Below are positions 55,281 to 64,000 of a stretch of DNA of 64,000 nucleotides, in pieces. Where the stretch lies: contig NC_070570.1 of the NCBI RefSeq assembly GCF_026914185.1, positions 3,224,001 to 3,288,000 on the forward strand, given 5' to 3'. The notes under the pieces are model-generated. The model did no database searches. It was not told the DNA's origin and worked only from the letters and a program-made list of their open reading frames with translations. The stretch's first letter is position 1, and the number at the start of each line of letters is the position of its first letter. Source of the stretch: Puccinia triticina (taxonomy: Eukaryota > Basidiomycota > Pucciniomycetes > Pucciniales > Pucciniaceae). The position numbers and the translations under genes are program-made.

Positions 55281-56272
55281 TGTCAGCCTTAGAGATACAT
55301 TAAGTATCCAAAAGACTGCAATAACCCAGTAAATAATAATAATTATTGAATTATCATTGCAGAATCAGATTCCCCATCATAAATTAAGGGGGGTCATCCA
55401 CTCAAAGTACCCCCTTATTCCTATTCCTTCATGTACTAATTCTATAAATAAGAATTGGCCACAGAAAGCGCCCAAAAATAGTATTACATACAAAAATTTA
55501 GTAAAACAATTAAAGTACATAGAAATAAACTGTTGTACAATCATGAGTAATATTACTCATGTAAAAATACCCCGTGAAAGTATTATGTAGACTTCTACAG
55601 AAGCTCTTTCACATGACAATTGGTTATAAACATGTCATGTGACAGAGTCAGGGAAATTAGTCTATTTTAATACAATTAAAATACCCACAGCCAAGCCCTT
55701 TTCACGGCTACAACCCTGGATACTCCCATAGGGAGAAAAGGACTCAGTGTTTACGCCCACTGAAGTCCCCTCTATAAATAGAGGCCTCTTTGGCCCTCAG
55801 GAAAAGATCCCCCAGACCATTCACCACCCATAAACAGAAGTTTGCCGTGAATATTCTCCTCTGCTACTATTGTAGCCCCTTTTTCCCTTTAAACCATCCC
55901 CAGCATGTAAAATCCACTGGATTAAACCTTTAAATATCAAAAATCCCTTATTAGCATATTTACAAGCTTTATCCTTAAAAGTAGTTGCCGTAAGACCCCC
56001 GCCTCTGACAAGCAGCCAATCAGCTTAAGCTCTTACCACCTACTTTTTACGCCAAATTTATTCCCTGTAATTAATAATTATATATTATTAATTACATAAT
56101 AAATCCTCCTCTTTCTGAAAGAGTGTTTACAACCCTTGTAGTGGCCAAATTACCACGTAACAAGTTTAGTAATTTAAATTACTAGTGTTATATCAGCACA
56201 GCTATAGTGCTAGGGCCTAAAAACCCTTATTTCAACGGGTTTTTGCCCTAAGTTTCATAAACAGAGCTGTCA
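55281..56272 (+). repeat. gypsy-2 3' LTR with polypurine tract
   Basis: The tract AGAGGGGGTGAG (55269-55280) directly precedes TGTCAGCC. 992 bp; TATA box TATAAATA at 55773-55780. The right flank AGGAG continues copia-3. Confidence 0.95.
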
Positions 56273-56277
56273 AGGAG

Positions 56278-57480
56278 TATGCTTCCCTCATTGGGTTGTC
56301 AACCTGGAAGCTGATACCTCGCCCTCTCAAGCGGAAGATAATCAAGAGCAAGTGGGTTTTTAAGGTTAAGCGCCGCTCTGATAACACAATTCAAAAATTA
56401 AAAGCCCGTTTGGTTGCGATGGGCTATACACAAATCAAGGGAGTTGACTAACTTGCAGTTTTTGCTCCTACTCTCCGTCTTGAAACACTCTGTCTGATTT
56501 TGAGTCTTCTGGCCGCAAAACAGTGGAAAGGCCGTCAAGTTGACTTCAAGACAGCGTTTCTGAATGGTTGGCTCGATGAACCCGTGTACATGGAACAGCC
56601 TCCCGGCTTTGAGGACCCAAACCACCCTGATTGGGTCTGCAAGGTTTCCAGATTGATCTACGGTCTGAAGCAGTCACCTAGAGAATGGAACCGAGAACTT
56701 CACGCGGCTCTGATTGCCGTCGGACTCTCCCAATCAAAGTACAACTCCACACTGTATTTCAGGCTCGAAAACAAGAAACTGGTTGGTGCGTTGACCACCC
56801 ATGTGGATGATCTTGCCATCGTAGGTGAGCCGTTGTTTGTAGACCAGACAATTTCGGCTCTCGGGAAGCACTTCAAGATAGGAGCGGACAAAGAGCTCCA
56901 TCATTTCCTTTCTCTCAACATCCAACGAGACGTGGAACAAAACCTAGTATATCTCTCGCAAGAGCACTACATTGACAAGTTGTGCTCTTGTTTTCTAGGA
57001 GGCACTCACATTTCCACTCCGACTCCAACCGACAGCCTTTTCAAGAACCTGAAAAGCAGCTCACCATTGGACTCTCCCTCATCTGGTCCGTACAACCAGC
57101 TCATTGGGTATCTCAGTGCACCTGGCCCAACATATTGTTTGCAGTTAACAGGCTCTCCCAGTTTCTAAAAAACCCTTCTGACGCTCACTGGCGTGCAGGC
57201 TCACGGGTTGCACTATATTGTCTCGACAAAACATCTTTGCCTACGACTTGGTGGCTCACTTGACTGCTCCGGGTTCTCAGACTCAGACTGGGCCAAAAAT
57301 CATGAAGATCGCCGTTCCACCTCAGCCTACACCTTCCGCATAGGTGTTGGAGCCATCTCCTGGAAGTCAAGAAAGCAAGCAACCGTTTCCCTTTCCAGCA
57401 CGGAAGCTGAATACAAGGCTATGTCCGACTCCTGCAAGGAGGGAATCTGGCTGAGGAGCATTCTCAAGGAATTACATCTT
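56278..57480 (+). pseudogene. copia-3 reverse transcriptase and RNase H (first part)
   Basis: From the gypsy-2 junction the frame reads WKLIPRPLKRKIIKSKWVFK, ARLVAMGYTQIKGVD, a TAA at 56450, then FAPTLRLETLCLILSLLAAK. RT motifs: VDFKTAFLNGWLDEPVYMEQ, RLIYGLKQSPREWN and the catalytic box THVDDLAIVG. Past a frameshift near 57120, sequence resembling LFAVNRLSQFLKNPSDAHW and the RNase H motifs DSDWAKNHEDRRST and STEAEYKAMSDS follow, up to TGA 57481. Confidence 0.9.
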
Positions 57481-57726
57481 TGACCGCAAGACTCAATCCC
57501 ACTTCATGTGGACAACGCAGGCGCAGAGGCGCTAGCAAAGAACCCAGAACACCACTCTCGAACAAAACACATTGACTCACGGTTTCACTTCATCCGGGAA
57601 TGTGTAAAGTCAAATAAACTTTCTTTTATCCATGTCTCCACCAAGGTTATGCTGGCCGACATGCTCACCAAGCCTCTCCCCCGTATTCAACTCAAAACTC
57701 ACCGCCTGGCCTTTGGGATTGTCTAG
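57481..57726 (+). pseudogene. copia-3 RNase H, last part
   Basis: After the TGA the same frame reads HVDNAGAEALAKNPEHHSRT, HIDSRFHFIRECV and ADMLTKPLPR, the standard copia RNase H end. It stops at 57724. A T/C-rich spacer leads to the polypurine tract at 57811-57820. Confidence 0.88.
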
Positions 57727-57820
57727 TTTCTTCTCTCTCTTTCTTCTTTCCTTGTCTGTCTCTCTCTTGTTTTTTTTCTCTTTTTTTTCTTTCTTCTTTC
57801 ATGTGTTCAGCAAGGGGGGG

Positions 57821-58134
57821 TGTTGAGGTTCACAGGTTGTATGCTTTCACAAATTCTCTTTCTTCCTTTTTTTCTGTGACATTCATGCTGTAGTGTAGTT
57901 CTGGAGCAGCGGGCGCAGAAGATCCTTTCCTCATCCTTCCTCGCCCATCATCATCTCGACACCGCTTTGTGTCTTGCTGCTCCAGGTTAGTTTCTTCTTC
58001 TTTTCTTTTCTTCCTTGTTGTTTTTCTCTCTTTCTCATTTTTCTTTGAGTGTTCAATGAATGTCTCATCCTTCCTTGCCCATCATCATCTCAATACCGCT
58101 TTGTGTCTCGCTGCTCCAGTCATCCATTGCAACA
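57821..58134 (+). repeat. copia-3 3' LTR with polypurine tract
   Basis: CAAGGGGGGG (57811-57820) precedes TGTTGAGG. 314 bp, with TG...CA ends and the duplicated ATAAG directly after it. Confidence 0.93.
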
Positions 58135-58139
58135 ATAAG

Positions 58140-60007
58140 TACATACCAGCACTCTTGTCAAGTGGCTGGCATCAGCTGGCATCCCTCCAGCCAACAGACA
58201 AGGCCGCATAGACCCAACCACGCGGACTAGGAGGAATCCCTCCCAGTCAACAACATGTGTAACACACCGGTCGACCCTGGGGGCAGTATGAATCTGCCAG
58301 TCGGAGATTTGCTTGCTGTTGGTAGGTGCTTGTTGGCTGGTATTGTTGCGGCAATGGGGGGTGGGGCATCAAACCTTGCTGAAAGTACTGACTCAGGTTG
58401 AAGAATCAACCAGGGCCCAGCTGCTGTTGAGGAGGTAGGAAAAATTGATGGGGGTAGACCGCTCCAACCATTGGCATGAACGGCAATTGGGGTGGTTTCT
58501 GTTGACGAGGAAATTGGGCAGGATGGTACAACAGAGCTCCTGGTCCTTGTTGTCACCGATTGACCGGGGTCAATCTGGATCTTGTTGGGCAGTTGCAGAG
58601 ATAGTGCAACGCGTCACAGCAGCTGCAGCACCTGTTTGCAGTCACATGGTAAAAAGCCAGGGCCTCTTCCCAGTGTTCTTCCGGAATGTCTGCCAAAAAA
58701 AGCCACCTGATTGAATGGAGGGAGATTGGCGTTGACATGTAACAGCAATGGGGCTTGGTTGTGAGAAGAAGCTGATCTAGTGTTTGGACGGGTTTTATCA
58801 TCTTGAAGTTTGCATGCCAACAGTATTTGAATGAGGCAATCAAATGTAGGTGTGGTGTTGTCGGCTGATTGTTGGACTTAGTCTTTGAGTTCAACTCTTC
58901 TATCAAATTCCCGTCCAAGCGGGGTGTCTCTTCCTAGGCTGCTTTGCAAGATGAAGCCCATGAAAATTTCCGTTGTCAGCTCGATTTTCAGATTTTTCCA
59001 TTTGGTTGCCAAATCCTTCAGACTTGAAGCCACCTTGGCCGACATAACATCTCCGGAGTTCTTGAAGTCGTTAAACCTGTAAAACACATCAAGCTGAGCC
59101 GCGCGGCTGATTGATTTGAACTTTTTGAACATAAGTTTGTACATGTTGAAACAAGTTTCTGCTCTGTGAACGTCAGATTTGAGGAAATCATGGACCAAAG
59201 ATAAAAAAATCGCTTTTCCAGTCTTTTTGAGAACCAATTTAGCATTCCTCTGGGTGAAGAATTCCCTGTTGTTCAGGTGGATGCCCCCTTTTTCAGCCAG
59301 TTCACAACTCCAGACTTCAAATTTAGAACCGTCCGGCGCAAGGATCAAGTTCTCCAGAATCTTCGCCGTTGCCGCATGAATGGCCTGACCAACTATTTTT
59401 GATTCTTCCAGTTGTATCTTGGCTTCTTCGAGATTGGCTGCTCTGTGTGATGCAGAAAGGTGGGGCGGGTTGTCCATGATGAAAGAAGTCGGTGGTGGAT
59501 GATGCGGGGAGGGAGGGGAGGGTGGGAATGTAAGATTGGAAGTTGAACTTCCTTTTCCAGACAAGATTGCTTGTGAGGCGGCAGAAGGTGGGGGTGGAGG
59601 CGGAGGCGGAGCGGGGGGGGGGGGGGTAAAATTGGTTGTTGAAAAGTCAAGCGTGGAAGGGGAATGTAATGACGTGTGGTGAGTGTTTCTTTGGTTGTCA
59701 ATGTTCCTGAAACTGGGGCTGGTGGAAGTTCTGGGTAGTACCGATTTTGAGGTGTAGCGGGTCTAGCCTGTTGCCAAGCTCCAGGAATCCGCTGGTCTAT
59801 TGTAGAGGTTTCACCAGGGGAAGCTTGAGTGGGATGGTGAGCGCTGAAAATCTGTTCCAGTCAGACTGGACTGTCTCAAATGGATGCTGTTACAGCGTCG
59901 ATAAGGTCTTGTCTTTTGAGTTTGACAATTGATCATCCTGACCAGGCAGATGAAGAAGTGAGTCAATGAGATCTGGGAGGTTGATTGTTGTTATGGTTGT
60001 TGGACAT
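58140..60007 (-). pseudogene. copia-2 gag
   Basis: From ATG 60007 (MSNNHNNNQPPRSH) the frame contains TGA at 59965, 59935, 59878 and 59863 (minus-strand first bases), all in one frame and all consistent with CGA. A 13-base G run (C on the coding strand) near 59617-59629 in a Pro-rich stretch marks a frame change. The capsid is clear in 59564-58878: IVGQAIHAATAKILENLILA, GSKFEVWSCELAEKG and LDVFYRFNDFKNSGDVMSAK. A CCHC-like knuckle (CCSCCDALHYLCNC) lies near 58600-58640. The tail runs into the copia-3 insertion. Confidence 0.82.
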
Positions 60008-60532
60008 AAAAGATGAGGAGTAGACAAGAAAAGGGAGAGAGAAAAAACAAAAAACGAGGTAAATCCTTGGGCCACTAAAGGATACCTACCTGGTTTTCTG
60101 AGTTTGTCGGAAAGAAAAGAGAGGAGTAGATTTAGGTAATCACAAGATAATGTCTAAGCTTCTGTTCTGTGCCAGGGAAACAGATATGCACAGTTTTGGC
60201 TTGCTGTATAGCTTTATCGTTATGTGCTTGTTTTCCCAAATCAGAGAAGGTTATGGGGAAAAATGGATGACAGAACTCAGAATTCCAGATAGACAAGCTT
60301 CAGAGTCCGTCAACCCTAAGATAGCAAATTGGTTGAGTGGTTGAATTTTGACAAGATGTAAGAGAGGACAATTGATAGGACAATGCAGATCCGGGACGAT
60401 TACACCTTAAACTAGGATACCCAGGCAGGTAGATTCAAAAGGGGAAGGATAACTAGGTTGGTTATGCTCTAGGCAGAGCTACCTTGATGATAAAGAGATT
60501 AAATAAAAAAAACAATTGGTAGAGTGAGATTT

Positions 60533-60546
60533 ACTGGCTCATAACC
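60533..60546 (-). promoter_or_regulatory. copia-2 primer-binding site (half-tRNA-Met type)
   Basis: On the minus strand GGTTATGAGCCAGT follows the 5' LTR with no gap. Its complement ACTGGCTCATAACC matches the anticodon arm of an initiator-type Met tRNA (CTCATAA loop). It shares its core with the copia-3 site. Confidence 0.7.
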
Positions 60547-60678
60547 TGAGATGACCGGAATAGTGAGAATAGTAATGCAAGTGGAGAAAACTAGCTCTGC
60601 AGCTAGTTTCCCGCTAATAACTGGTCTTGAGGGCAGGCGAGTGTCACAGATTGTTACCTTCTGTGTCAGGTCACAACA
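60547..60678 (-). repeat. copia-2 5' LTR
   Basis: 132 bp matching 36873-37004, with GGCAT duplicated at 60679-60683. It is short enough that it may contain little more than the core promoter; no clear TATA box was seen. Confidence 0.9.
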
Positions 60679-60683
60679 GGCAT

Positions 60684-61574
60684 TAAAACCACATGATCAA
60701 GCTCTATACCAACCTCAATTTTTTGTCCGGGATTATTAGGCAACTGATTGAATTATTGAGAAGAACTGGCAATTTGTCCCGGAGATGGCACAATAAGTTG
60801 GAAAAGTTGGTCATTCAAGGCTTCACAATGCCATGTTGGTTTTTGTGTTCCAGGTGAGTCAAGATTTTGTAGATAGTTTCCTTTAGACCATGGATGACCA
60901 ACTCAAATCTTGCAACAGGACAAGGAAAACACTTTTAGTTTGACTGAAGCTTTAGTGGATTGGAAGGAGGACAATTGCACCCGCCTTTGCGCACAAGAAA
61001 ATCTCACAAGTCTTATGTGTTTGATTGAATCCACATTATTTTTAACCAACAAATTATCAAAGGCAAACCAGCAACTTGCTATTGCTTTCAAGCTGTGCAT
61101 AGAAACCAACAAGAAAGACAAGAGGCAATTACAATCTGAATCCCAGTAGCTTTCAAAGGCACTAATTATGGTGAACTCTGTGTAGTTGGATTTAGATTAT
61201 TGGTGGGGAGAGTTAAGAATGTACTCTTTCAACGTTGAATTTAACAAGGTCTGTTTTATGGTTCTATGAGCGCCTTTTGTCTCAGTTTACCTGACCACTT
61301 ACTTTGTGTGAACAGTTAGTTGACAGATTTGGTGGGAGGTTGTGTAAATATATTCAAGATTCAGTTAAACACGCTTTAGACAAGTTGTTGTACACTAGAG
61401 GCCAAGGCGGCTTCGCCACTGCAGGGCACTAATACAATCCCCACAAATCTAGCATTACCTCACCCCCCACCCTCAGATCTCCTCATCAAACTGGATCTGC
61501 AACAGTAATTTTCTCCCAAATTTAATTAAAACACCCAACTCAAACACCACAATGTGTCAAAACAGTGAGCCCCC
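60684..61574 (+). other. Flank of copia-2; weak hypothetical ORF 60910-61149
   Basis: This continues the host sequence interrupted at 36872. An open frame (LTEALVDWKEDNCTRLCAQE ... KLCIETNKKDKRQLQSESQ) is hydrophilic with a helical look, preceded by GTGAGTC and CAG splice-like sites. No family is recognised. Confidence 0.25.
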
Positions 61575-61883
61575 ATGCAGCCCGGAAGTTTTTCCCCATC
61601 AAGCAGGAACCCCCCTCCTCCCCTCCACTTTGAGTTTGAAGCCACAGAATTTTCACATTTTCTGACAGCAATGGCTCAACCATCCACCCACACCTTACTT
61701 AATCCAGCTGTAAGCCTTATCCAAAATTACCTGTGGTTTAACATGCAGTTTAAAGAATTCAATAGAGGCCAATGCAGTTGTGCAGCTGCAGGTTTGTATG
61801 TCCACCCTACCTTTCCAAAAGCAGTAAGTTTATCAATTTACCAAGCACATATATTCATTCTCAATGTTTATGAAACTGTCTAA
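61575..61883 (+). CDS. Hypothetical small ORF
   Basis: A 102-codon frame from ATG, with a Pro-rich start (FSPSSRNPPPPLHFEFE) and a middle part IQNYLWFNMQFKEFNRGQCS. The stretch after CCAAAAGCAGTAAG could be intronic. No homologue is recognised and no start context supports it. Confidence 0.2.
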   Translation: MQPGSFSPSSRNPPPPLHFEFEATEFSHFLTAMAQPSTHTLLNPAVSLIQNYLWFNMQFKEFNRGQCSCAAAGLYVHPTFPKAVSLSIYQAHIFILNVYETV

Positions 61884-62949
61884 CTTGAATTAGAACAAAT
61901 AACAACTACTTGCATAGTAGTATTGCTAAACCTTTGACACAAGAAAGAATGATTTAGTTTGCAATACATACTTTGCCTCAACTCATCTGGTAACTTCCTT
62001 TCATAAATTCTGTGTTATTAGCTAAAATATACAATGATTATATCCAATTCAAGAAAAGTTCCAGACTGAGTCCCATTTGCAAGATTTTTGTTCATTTTCA
62101 TCATCAAACTCATAGGGGTGTCACCCTTTGATGGGCTTTGCACCAACAATAATCTGCACACTTTATTGTTTGCTGCTCTTAAGAGTACAGCATATAACCA
62201 AAGGTTAGTTCACCACAAACGTTTTCACCCCTCAAGTTTGAAACAAAGAATCAATTTGCTAAAATTATGTGCATGTAAAACAAGAAAAAACTGCTGGAAT
62301 TGTTCAATTGAAATAATTGTTGAATCAAATGATATTGTTTATGTAAAGTGAATCAATCAAACGGCAAACAAAGAAAAGAAAGAGGAGGATGTTACAGGAG
62401 GCTAGGATACATGAGTGTAGGCAGAGCGTTAGAGAGCTTGTCGGGCGGGGCTTTGGGCTGCTGATCAGAGGCCAGGGGACTGGTGGGTGCGGGACCACGG
62501 GTGAGGGGGGGCAGCATGGATGGTGGCAGAGAGGGCGACGCAGACGGCGTTGAGGAGGGTGGGAGAGACGGGGGGGGAGACACGCGGGAGAAGGGCGGGC
62601 GTCGGCTGGATGGCGCGGGGAGGGACAGGTCGGAGGGAGGGAGGGAGAAGAGATGAGCGCGGCCAGGGCGCCGGCGTTGAGGTCAAGGGCGCAAGCAAGG
62701 CCAGTAGGGGATGGATGATGTTGGAGAGCGACGACGGCAAGGGAGGCAACGAGGGGAGCGCCGGAAGGTTGTTGGCAGCAGGGCCAGCGGGTCCTGCGCG
62801 GCAGGGCAGGTTGAGCAAGAAGTCGAAGCCTTCAATGGCTGGGAAAGAGAGCGGAGGGAGCAAGCCGATGTCTGGCGGCTCCGAGGGCCCCCCATCCGGG
62901 CCGCCCGCGCCAGCCGGCCGGACACATTTCGCTCACACGCACCGGCTTC
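61884..62949. other. Spacer; GC-rich low-complexity block from 62380
   Basis: AT-rich to 62350 with no gene seen. From about 62380 to 62950 the sequence is G-rich on the plus strand, giving Pro/Leu-rich minus-strand frames. These may be a decayed continuation of the CMR1-like gene, but no WD40 repeat can be recognised in them. Confidence 0.35.
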
Positions 62950-63585
62950 TCTCAATTCAGACCAGCAGTGACTGCCAGTCTCTCTCCGGAGTCAAGGAAG
63001 ATACTAAGACAGCCATCTTCTTTTTGGGGACCGTCCAGCGACAGGCGGCAGTCTTTGGCTGACGCGGTTGCAATGGACAAGGCTGCCGGTGGTGTTGGAG
63101 GCCCAGATCTTGCGGTCTTGGTTGGAAAACTTGAAGGCCAAGAGGAAGATGTTGTCTTTGGCGGAGAGCGCCTGGCCATCGAAAACCTCCATGCTCTGCT
63201 GGCTCTCAAGGTTCAGCTCCCGGATTGTGCCGTCGTACGAGCTTGTGCAGATCAAGTGCGGGTTACTCGGATGGTCTTGGATGGCCAAGACGGCCGATTT
63301 GCGGGCATGGGATGGTCTTGTTGATTTCCTTCTGATTTTGGCATTGGTAAACGCCACTGACCAGTGTTGGCAGGATTCTGCGGAGTGACAAGTGGCGCGG
63401 TCATGGAAACAATACGCTATAGAGGTGCGTTGCGTCAAGATGGTAGGCAGGGGTTTGCCTTGGTGGTGGTTTTTGTAATCAACAACAGAGGAATTATGTG
63501 GCTGGTGGTTGTGCATGTTGAGAGCTGGAAAGGTAGGATCGTGGGCAGGAAACAGTGGCGGTACCGAGGCGGAGACGGTTGGCAA
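62950..63585 (-). pseudogene. CMR1/WDR76-like WD40 fragment
   Basis: The minus frame 63585-63004 includes HPSNPHLICTSSYDGTIREL, then QSMEVFDG and KIWASNTTGSLVHCNRVS. The SSYDGTIREL and EVFD signature fits the WD40 propeller of CMR1/WDR76, DNA-damage-binding nuclear proteins. A second frame continues with EDGCLSIFLDSGERLAVTAG down to TGA at 62952, so there is a frameshift. Only about two blades are visible, against seven in the family, so it is a fragment or a pseudogene. The N-terminal third of the ORF shows no match and may span an intron. Confidence 0.5.
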
Positions 63586-64000
63586 GGGTACAAGTCAAGC
63601 CACGGGGGTAGGAGTGACTGAGGCGGAGTTGCAGAGTAGGTTGGTCGGGTTGATTGCCACAAGGTATAAAGGTGGGGGGGGTTGGGACGTTCTATTGATC
63701 CGCAGGGGATTTGGTTTTGTTCCGCCCCCTCCCTGGGAGCCACCTAGCTGCTTGGTTAGGCCCTCCCTGGCTAGTTTACCAACCGGCCCTCTTTTGCTTG
63801 TTGCTCCGGCACAGCTGGAGGGTCATCCATAGGGCCTTTGGGTCTTTGGGGATTTTTCAACGTCTGATACCTTGTGTAATAGATTTGATTATTTTTTGAC
63901 AATTGCATAGGCCAAAACTTACATCTAAATGTCCAGGATTGTGTTGATTTAAGATAGTTGGATGAAACAGAAAAGGATGGATGGCTGAATTGAAAAAATG
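63586..64000. other. Spacer with no recognised gene
   Basis: No motif or repeat recognised on either strand. It may contain the promoter side of the WD40 fragment. Confidence 0.35.

Larger units (their letters stand above)
44905..56272 (+). mobile_element. gypsy-2: Ty3/gypsy chromovirus, third layer
   Basis: The LTRs 44905-45892 (988 bp) and 55281-56272 (992 bp) start TGTCAGCCTTAG and end AGAGCTGTCA. AGGAG is duplicated at 44900-44904 and 56273-56277, inside copia-3. Order: leader coding segment, gag, protease, RT, RNase H, integrase, chromodomain, foldback insert, polypurine tract, LTR. By eye the LTRs differ at roughly a dozen sites, making it the youngest complete element here. It is still inactive: one solo LTR splits gag, one frameshift splits RT from RNase H, and one TAA lies in integrase. 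Confidence 0.95.
40733..58134 (+). mobile_element. copia-3: Ty1/copia element, second layer of the nest
   Basis: The LTRs 40733-41045 (313 bp) and 57821-58134 (314 bp) have TGTTGAGG...GCAACA ends and the duplication ATAAG (40728-40732, 58135-58139). Order: primer site, gag, protease, integrase, [gypsy-2], RT, RNase H, polypurine tract. Net of gypsy-2 it is about 6.0 kb. The LTRs differ at about 15 positions by eye. It is interrupted by a solo-LTR-like insert (41437-42373) and by gypsy-2 (44905-56272). Confidence 0.93.
36873..60678 (-). mobile_element. copia-2: Ty1/copia element, outermost layer of the nest
   Basis: 132-bp LTRs at 36873-37004 and 60547-60678 (TGAGATGACC ... GTCACAACA) are flanked by the 5-bp duplication GGCAT (36868-36872 and 60679-60683). 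Coding order on the minus strand is gag (60007-58140), protease, integrase, RT and RNase H (40570-37315), i.e. copia order. Copia-3 (40733-58134) is inserted between gag and protease. Without copia-3 the element is about 6.4 kb. The LTRs differ at about 9 of 132 positions by eye. All coding parts are interrupted. Confidence 0.92.

Noticed and set aside
62392..62863. Pro/Leu-rich minus-strand ORFs
   Set aside because: Low-complexity composition from a G-rich tract; no domain recognised and no start support.

Overview
The window looks like a repeat-dominated chromosome segment from a basidiomycete, most likely a rust fungus (Pucciniales). The reasons are the many Ty3/gypsy chromoviruses and Ty1/copia elements, short introns with CTAAC branch sites, a gene resembling the TET/JBP-like 2OG-Fe(II) dioxygenases that are expanded in rusts, and a remnant resembling the C-terminus of KDZ transposases. 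The organism call is inference; no rRNA or intact housekeeping gene is present to settle it.

Layout. 1-9690: a defective Ty3/gypsy chromovirus (gypsy-1, + strand), broken by a solo LTR (3044-3920) and by a CACTA-type foldback element (5355-6520). 9696-10355: two adjacent copies of a three-exon minus-strand transcript, one with both introns and one with both introns precisely missing. 10554-13028: copia-1, reduced to gag plus a 3' LTR. 13057-13918: KDZ-like remnant. 13979-17075: satellite and minisatellite DNA, cut by a 1.66 kb solo LTR (17076-18734). 18950-24330: decayed gypsy-3 on the minus strand. 24361-27271: a complete gag-only LTR element. 28500-29490: a Ure2-like glutathione S-transferase pseudogene. 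30651-32585: a broken Q/P-rich multi-exon gene. 33449-34458: the TET/JBP-like gene. 36873-60678: a nest of transposons. 62950-63585: fragment of a CMR1/WDR76-like WD40 gene.

The nest can be read layer by layer from target-site duplications. Copia-2 (minus strand, TSD GGCAT) contains copia-3 (plus strand, TSD ATAAG). Copia-3 contains a 937 bp solo-LTR-like insert (TSD CCGG) and gypsy-2 (TSD AGGAG). Gypsy-2 contains a 1.66 kb solo LTR in reverse orientation (TSD CCATG) and an 8-bp-TSD foldback element (TAGAATTT). LTR divergence counted by eye falls from the outer to the inner layers, as the nesting order predicts.

A shared mutational signature runs through the older elements and the captured host genes: reading frames are interrupted mainly by TGA where the frame otherwise continues, as expected if CGA became TGA (CpG to TpG). 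This suggests cytosine-methylation-linked decay or a CpG-targeted RIP-like process. It is notable next to a gene of a family that oxidises 5-methylcytosine. The observation I rank highest is the intron-less copy lying beside its intron-containing twin at 9696-10355.
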